Assembly: GCA_910574455.1 (NCBI GenBank)
Contig: CAJSYZ010000004.1
Location: forward strand, 4,970,599-5,034,598
Source of the DNA: Trichaptum fuscoviolaceum
Lineage: Eukaryota; Basidiomycota; Agaricomycetes; Hymenochaetales; Trichaptaceae
Direction: 5' to 3'
Length of the DNA: 64,000 bases
Within the stretch, counting starts at the first letter, position 1; every line of letters begins with the position of its first letter. A model generated the notes under the pieces. The model saw only the letters and a program-made list of their open reading frames with translations, was not told where the DNA came from and did no database searches. The translations under genes and the position numbers were made by a program. Positions 60,455 to 64,000 of this stretch are shown in pieces.

Positions 60455-63260
60455 GAACCTCAAGAATGGATATATCAGACCTTCGAAGTCACCTATGGCA
60501 TCCCCTCTCTTTTTCGTTGACAAGAAAGACGGTACCTTACGACCCGTTCAAGATTACCGTTACCTCAACAATGGAACCATCAAGAATGCGTACCCATTAC
60601 CACTTGTCCAGGATCTATTAGACAAGTTACATGGATCTCACTACTTCATCACCCTAGACATCCGATGGGGATACAACAACATCCGCATCAAGGATGGAGA
60701 TCAATGGAAAGCCGCATTTACCACTCAACGAGGACTTTTCGAACCAACAGTTATGTTTTTCGGCCTATGCAACTCACCTGCTACCTTTCAACACTTTATG
60801 AATGATATTCTTGGCGAAGAAATCCTTCTAAACCATCTCTTGGTTTACATGGACGACATCCTCATACATGCCCCAACCTTACCGGAACTCATATCTCGAG
60901 CACGACGTGCCTTCACTATCCTTGAAAAGAACGACCTCTACTTCAAGCCCACCAAATGCTTCTTTCATACGCAGAAACTACCCTATCTTGGACTCATTAT
61001 TACACCTAATCACATCCAAACCGACCCAACAAAAATCGAAGGAATCACTAAATGGCCCACTCCGACTAACGTCAAAGATATCCGTTCATTCACTGGATTC
61101 ACCAACTTCTACCGCCGTTTTATTCCACACTACGCCGAAATCACCAAACCCTTGGACAACCTCAAACGCAAAGATCAACCTTTCAAATGGACTGAAGTAG
61201 AACAAAAATCATTCGATGATCTCAAGGCCGCGTTCACTCAACATCTGTTACTTCTCATGCCCAACCCGCACAATCCCTTCTTCCTTGAAACTGATGCTTC
61301 CAAAGTTGCAACCGGAGCAGTCCTTCGTCAACATGATGACAATGGTGTTCTCAAGCCAATCGGTTATATTTCGCAATCACTAAACTCTGCTGAACGGAAC
61401 TACGAGATCTATGATCGCGAACTATTGGCAATTATCCGTGCCCTCATCACTTGGAAACACTATCTCCTTGGATCCCCACACCCTGTTACACTTTGGTGTG
61501 ATCATCGCAACCTTACCTACTGGCGAGAGGCCCGACGACTCTCACCCCGTCAAGCACGATGGCATCTGTTGCTATCACAATTCGACCTTCATATCACACA
61601 TGTCCCCGGCAAACAAATGATTCAATCCGATCTTCTATCCCGCCGGGCGGACCATGTTAAACAGGGGGAGAATCTCAACGAATCATCGATTATGCTTCCG
61701 AAGGACCTATTCATTTCCACTCTTCAGGAACAGAAGGATCAAGAAAATTCTGAAGACGAAGAAGAAGAAGACTACGAATCCGATGACGACCTCCCAGACA
61801 CAGATAGCCTCACAAAATCCATCAAAGAATCGATGAAGAAAGATGAATTCCTCACAAACACCATTGCCCAGCTAAAGAAGAAACTACCACCTGCCCGAAC
61901 CGCCCTCAAAGACTGGTTTTTCGATGATGACGGCATCCTTTACTTCAAAAATCGCATCTATATCCCGGACAACCTCGAATTAAAGCGCACTATTCTCCGA
62001 CTTCACCATGATATACCAGTTCGAGCGCACCCTGGCATATTCAACACCCTGGAACAGGTCCGAAGGACGTATTACTGGCCCAGGATGCAGAAGTTTGTGT
62101 CCGATTATGTCCATGGATGCGCACTATGTCAACAAATGAAAGTCAATCACCATCCAACCGCTCCACCACTAATGCCTATCGCCGCCGACAAACACTCGTT
62201 TCCATTCTCCCACGTCAATATGGACTTCATCATCACCGACTTACCAATGTCACATGGCTATGACACACTTCTATTAGTCATTGATCACGATTGCTCCAAG
62301 GCCATTGTCCTCATTCCATGCGAAAAGACAGTAGACGCAATCGAAACGGCACAACTATACTTCGACAATGTATATCGACGATTTGGACTTCCGATACGCA
62401 TTATATCCGACAGAGGACCCCAATTTGCTTCTAAAGCATTCCAAGAACTCTGCAAGATCATAGGAATCAAGTCATCGATGTCCACCGCTTACCACCCTCA
62501 AACCGATGGACAAGCCGAACGGACCAATCAAGAGATTGAAGTATATCTCCGGATCTATTGTACTGCGGAACCTGAGAACTGGTCTAGACACATTCCCAAC
62601 ATTGAATTCGCCCATAACAACCGTGCCCACGCTGTCACCAAGAGAACCCCTTTCTCGCTTCTCATGGGATACGACCCCATTCCACTACCCCTGAAATATC
62701 CGAAATCAAATGTCCCATCCGTATCACAACGACTTGCCAACCTCACAGTACATCGATCAGAAGCCTTAGCAGCTCATTCAGTTGCTGCTATGGTAATGAA
62801 AGAACGCACCTTCCGAAACTTCAAACCATTCAACAAAGGAGACAAAGTTTGGCTAGACTCAAAGAACCTTCGAATTCCCGGTCTATCGCAAAAATTCAAG
62901 GAAAAACGCGATGGTCCCTTCAAGATCAAGAAAGTCTTATCTCCACTCGTCTATGAATTGGATCTCTCACGGACTAAATGGAAGATACACCCAGTATTCC
63001 ACGCCGCGCTTCTCGTGAGATACACTGAGACGGAAGCATATGGACCACCCCACAGTAACCCCCCACCTGATCTAATCGAAGGACAAGAACAATTCGAAGT
63101 AGAAGCCATCCGAGCCCACCATGGGAATGGCACCAGGCGACAATATCTTATAAAATGGAAAGGTTACCCCACTTCTGGAAACTCATGGGAACCCGAGTCA
63201 CATCTTCGGAACGCACAGACCATCCTCAAAGCCTATAAAAGACTCCATCATCTCACTTGA
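60006..63260 (+). CDS. Gypsy RT-RNase H-integrase-chromodomain polyprotein
   Basis: Open frame from 60006, but the genuine Pol sequence starts near 60437; earlier codons overlap protease out of frame. RT: ENLKNGYIRPSKSPMASP, VQDYRYLN, FGLCNSPATFQ and the catalytic VYMDDILIH. RNase H: ETDASKVATGAV, YDRELLAI, DHRNLTYW. Integrase: H2C2 zinc domain (LHHDIPVRAHPG ... CALCQQMK), and a DDE core with NMDFIITDLP, ISDRGPQFASK and TDGQAERTNQEIE. C-terminal chromodomain: YLIKWKGYPTSGNSWEP. All catalytic residues look intact, so the only clear lesion is the indel before RT. Same frame as gag. Confidence 0.92.
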   Translation: MLTEHSTMPDTSHLMLPFVSNSEMPTMLCDSMLPPLEKRTSFSDYHGSRNTNPKSTGKLDQYSSIALISQHNLRNKLEKDSNPLNHLLPWYPINTTNSYPFLTKKKHIAFLQVAHMTMQLISNPTLFLNDIHLIHSHFHNKLLLDAFIDENLKNGYIRPSKSPMASPLFFVDKKDGTLRPVQDYRYLNNGTIKNAYPLPLVQDLLDKLHGSHYFITLDIRWGYNNIRIKDGDQWKAAFTTQRGLFEPTVMFFGLCNSPATFQHFMNDILGEEILLNHLLVYMDDILIHAPTLPELISRARRAFTILEKNDLYFKPTKCFFHTQKLPYLGLIITPNHIQTDPTKIEGITKWPTPTNVKDIRSFTGFTNFYRRFIPHYAEITKPLDNLKRKDQPFKWTEVEQKSFDDLKAAFTQHLLLLMPNPHNPFFLETDASKVATGAVLRQHDDNGVLKPIGYISQSLNSAERNYEIYDRELLAIIRALITWKHYLLGSPHPVTLWCDHRNLTYWREARRLSPRQARWHLLLSQFDLHITHVPGKQMIQSDLLSRRADHVKQGENLNESSIMLPKDLFISTLQEQKDQENSEDEEEEDYESDDDLPDTDSLTKSIKESMKKDEFLTNTIAQLKKKLPPARTALKDWFFDDDGILYFKNRIYIPDNLELKRTILRLHHDIPVRAHPGIFNTLEQVRRTYYWPRMQKFVSDYVHGCALCQQMKVNHHPTAPPLMPIAADKHSFPFSHVNMDFIITDLPMSHGYDTLLLVIDHDCSKAIVLIPCEKTVDAIETAQLYFDNVYRRFGLPIRIISDRGPQFASKAFQELCKIIGIKSSMSTAYHPQTDGQAERTNQEIEVYLRIYCTAEPENWSRHIPNIEFAHNNRAHAVTKRTPFSLLMGYDPIPLPLKYPKSNVPSVSQRLANLTVHRSEALAAHSVAAMVMKERTFRNFKPFNKGDKVWLDSKNLRIPGLSQKFKEKRDGPFKIKKVLSPLVYELDLSRTKWKIHPVFHAALLVRYTETEAYGPPHSNPPPDLIEGQEQFEVEAIRAHHGNGTRRQYLIKWKGYPTSGNSWEPESHLRNAQTILKAYKRLHHLT

Positions 63261-63749
63261 ATGTCCCCATCAAAAAAACTCGTTCACTTCTCATATCCCC
63301 ACTCATCTAACATCATAAACGACTATACGCTCTCCCCATCGAACAAACAGCCACCAACACCTGAACCCCATACTGTCGCATTACCGACTACCTCGATTCC
63401 AACTCGCCCCCATTACCTGGACGCTGTCCGACCTGTATACTCCGGAGCTTGGTCCAAAGACCACTACGACCCAGACTGGGAGTACAAGTACTTCAAACCC
63501 CCCACCGGACTTGGACTCCACATCCCAACAATCTCGGTATTTCTCATCCACACCTTCTTTAACAACCCTGATTACGCCGACCGACTCATTGACTATTTCA
63601 ACAAATCTGCTCGTGTTCAACCCCCACTCACAATCACTCGACCCATTGTCCGACATCGTCATCACTTCAGCCACTTTGAACCTCGCCGCTCTGACCCCTA
63701 TTGCACCTGCAGTTGTTGTCACTACGACTGTCCGACTCATTCCCTCTAA
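63261..63749 (+). CDS. Extra frame directly after Gypsy pol, Cys-rich end
   Basis: 162 aa. It begins with ATG right after the pol TGA and in the same frame, so it could be made by reinitiation or stop readthrough. No recognised domain. N-terminal half is Pro/Ser/Thr-rich. The middle has VYSGAWSKDHYDPDWEYKYF, and the C-terminus a cysteine cluster CTCSCCHYDC. Not typical of chromoviruses. Confidence 0.5.
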   Translation: MSPSKKLVHFSYPHSSNIINDYTLSPSNKQPPTPEPHTVALPTTSIPTRPHYLDAVRPVYSGAWSKDHYDPDWEYKYFKPPTGLGLHIPTISVFLIHTFFNNPDYADRLIDYFNKSARVQPPLTITRPIVRHRHHFSHFEPRRSDPYCTCSCCHYDCPTHSL

Positions 63750-63752
63750 GTC

Positions 63753-64000
63753 ATGCCACCTGCCCGTTCCCAACGCAACCCATCCCGTCACACCCCCTTA
63801 TTTCGTTCATACACATCATCTCTCCAACCACCAGCCTTACGCCTCGACACCCACAATCCCTTGCAATCCCGCCAGATCCTTGAATTATTCTCAACTCGCA
63901 CCTTCCACCAACGCCTAAGTCAATCAACGTATGATAACACTCCTCTTCTTGCCAACTGGACCCAATGTTATGATATTGTTACCCGAAACCAGGAGATTCT
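63753..64000 (+). CDS. Second downstream Gypsy frame, runs off window
   Basis: ATG at 63753, again in the pol frame, separated from the previous frame only by TAA-GTC. It is open for 82 codons to the window edge (starts MPPARSQRNPSRHTP, later LANWTQCYDIVTRNQEI). No domain recognised. It shows that coding sequence continues well past pol before any 3' LTR. Confidence 0.45.
   Translation, partial: MPPARSQRNPSRHTPLFRSYTSSLQPPALRLDTHNPLQSRQILELFSTRTFHQRLSQSTYDNTPLLANWTQCYDIVTRNQEI

Larger units (their letters stand above)
54010..64000 (+). mobile_element. Ty3/Gypsy chromovirus retrotransposon, 3' end beyond window
   Basis: At least 10 kb. It has an LTR with TGTTACG/CGTAACA ends, a primer site 3 nt after the LTR, a ~4 kb leader with decayed frames and a nested MITE, gag, protease, RT-RNase H-integrase with C-terminal chromodomain, and two further frames downstream. 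It is inserted in a Copia element. The chromodomain places it with chromoviruses, which are widespread in fungi. Confidence 0.9.

Overview
The window is nuclear DNA of a filamentous basidiomycete, most likely an Agaricomycete. The genes are densely interrupted by 42-60 nt GT-AG introns, and the gene content is fungal: a PQQ-type sugar dehydrogenase related to CAZy AA12, multi-intron P450s, Copia and chromovirus Gypsy retrotransposons. No bacterial operon signals or rRNA/tRNA genes were seen.

Region 1 (1-28.3 kb) is ordinary gene space. In order it holds a secreted S10 serine carboxypeptidase (-, runs off the left edge), the G-patch spliceosome-disassembly factor TFIP11 (+), a secreted PQQ-dependent dehydrogenase (-), a CRIB-containing PAK kinase (+), the very long ATM/Tel1 checkpoint kinase (-), a divergent pair of related four-pass membrane proteins, and a UbiA prenyltransferase (-). 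Most exon chains were resolved by splice-site phase and close exactly in frame.

Region 2 (29-48 kb) is an accessory region made by segmental duplication. A module consisting of a P450 (+) convergent with an ankyrin-plus-ClpB-type AAA+ protein (-) is present twice, at 31.1-38.1 kb and 39.2-45.5 kb. Both P450s have nine exons of identical lengths and 548 codons. Each AAA+ copy carries a different lesion: an in-frame TAG in copy A, and a lost GT splice donor in copy B. A third, decayed P450 lies on the opposite strand at 29.1-29.9 kb, and a 430 bp MITE sits between the modules. A PIF1 helicase shares its promoter side with copy B.

Region 3 (48-50.8 kb) holds a tail-to-tail pair of small paralogous proteins and a short APH-fold kinase-like protein.

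Region 4 (50.9-64 kb) is nested transposons. A Copia element with an open frame through integrase is cut by a Gypsy chromovirus LTR at 54010. The Gypsy element has a TGTTACG/CGTAACA LTR, a self-complementary primer-binding site as in Tf1-type self-priming elements, a candidate -1 frameshift site at the end of gag, a probable 1-nt indel between protease and RT, a chromodomain, and extra reading frames on both sides of gag-pol. A Mutator-like MITE with a 9-bp target duplication is inserted in the Gypsy leader. The 3' ends of both retroelements lie beyond the window.
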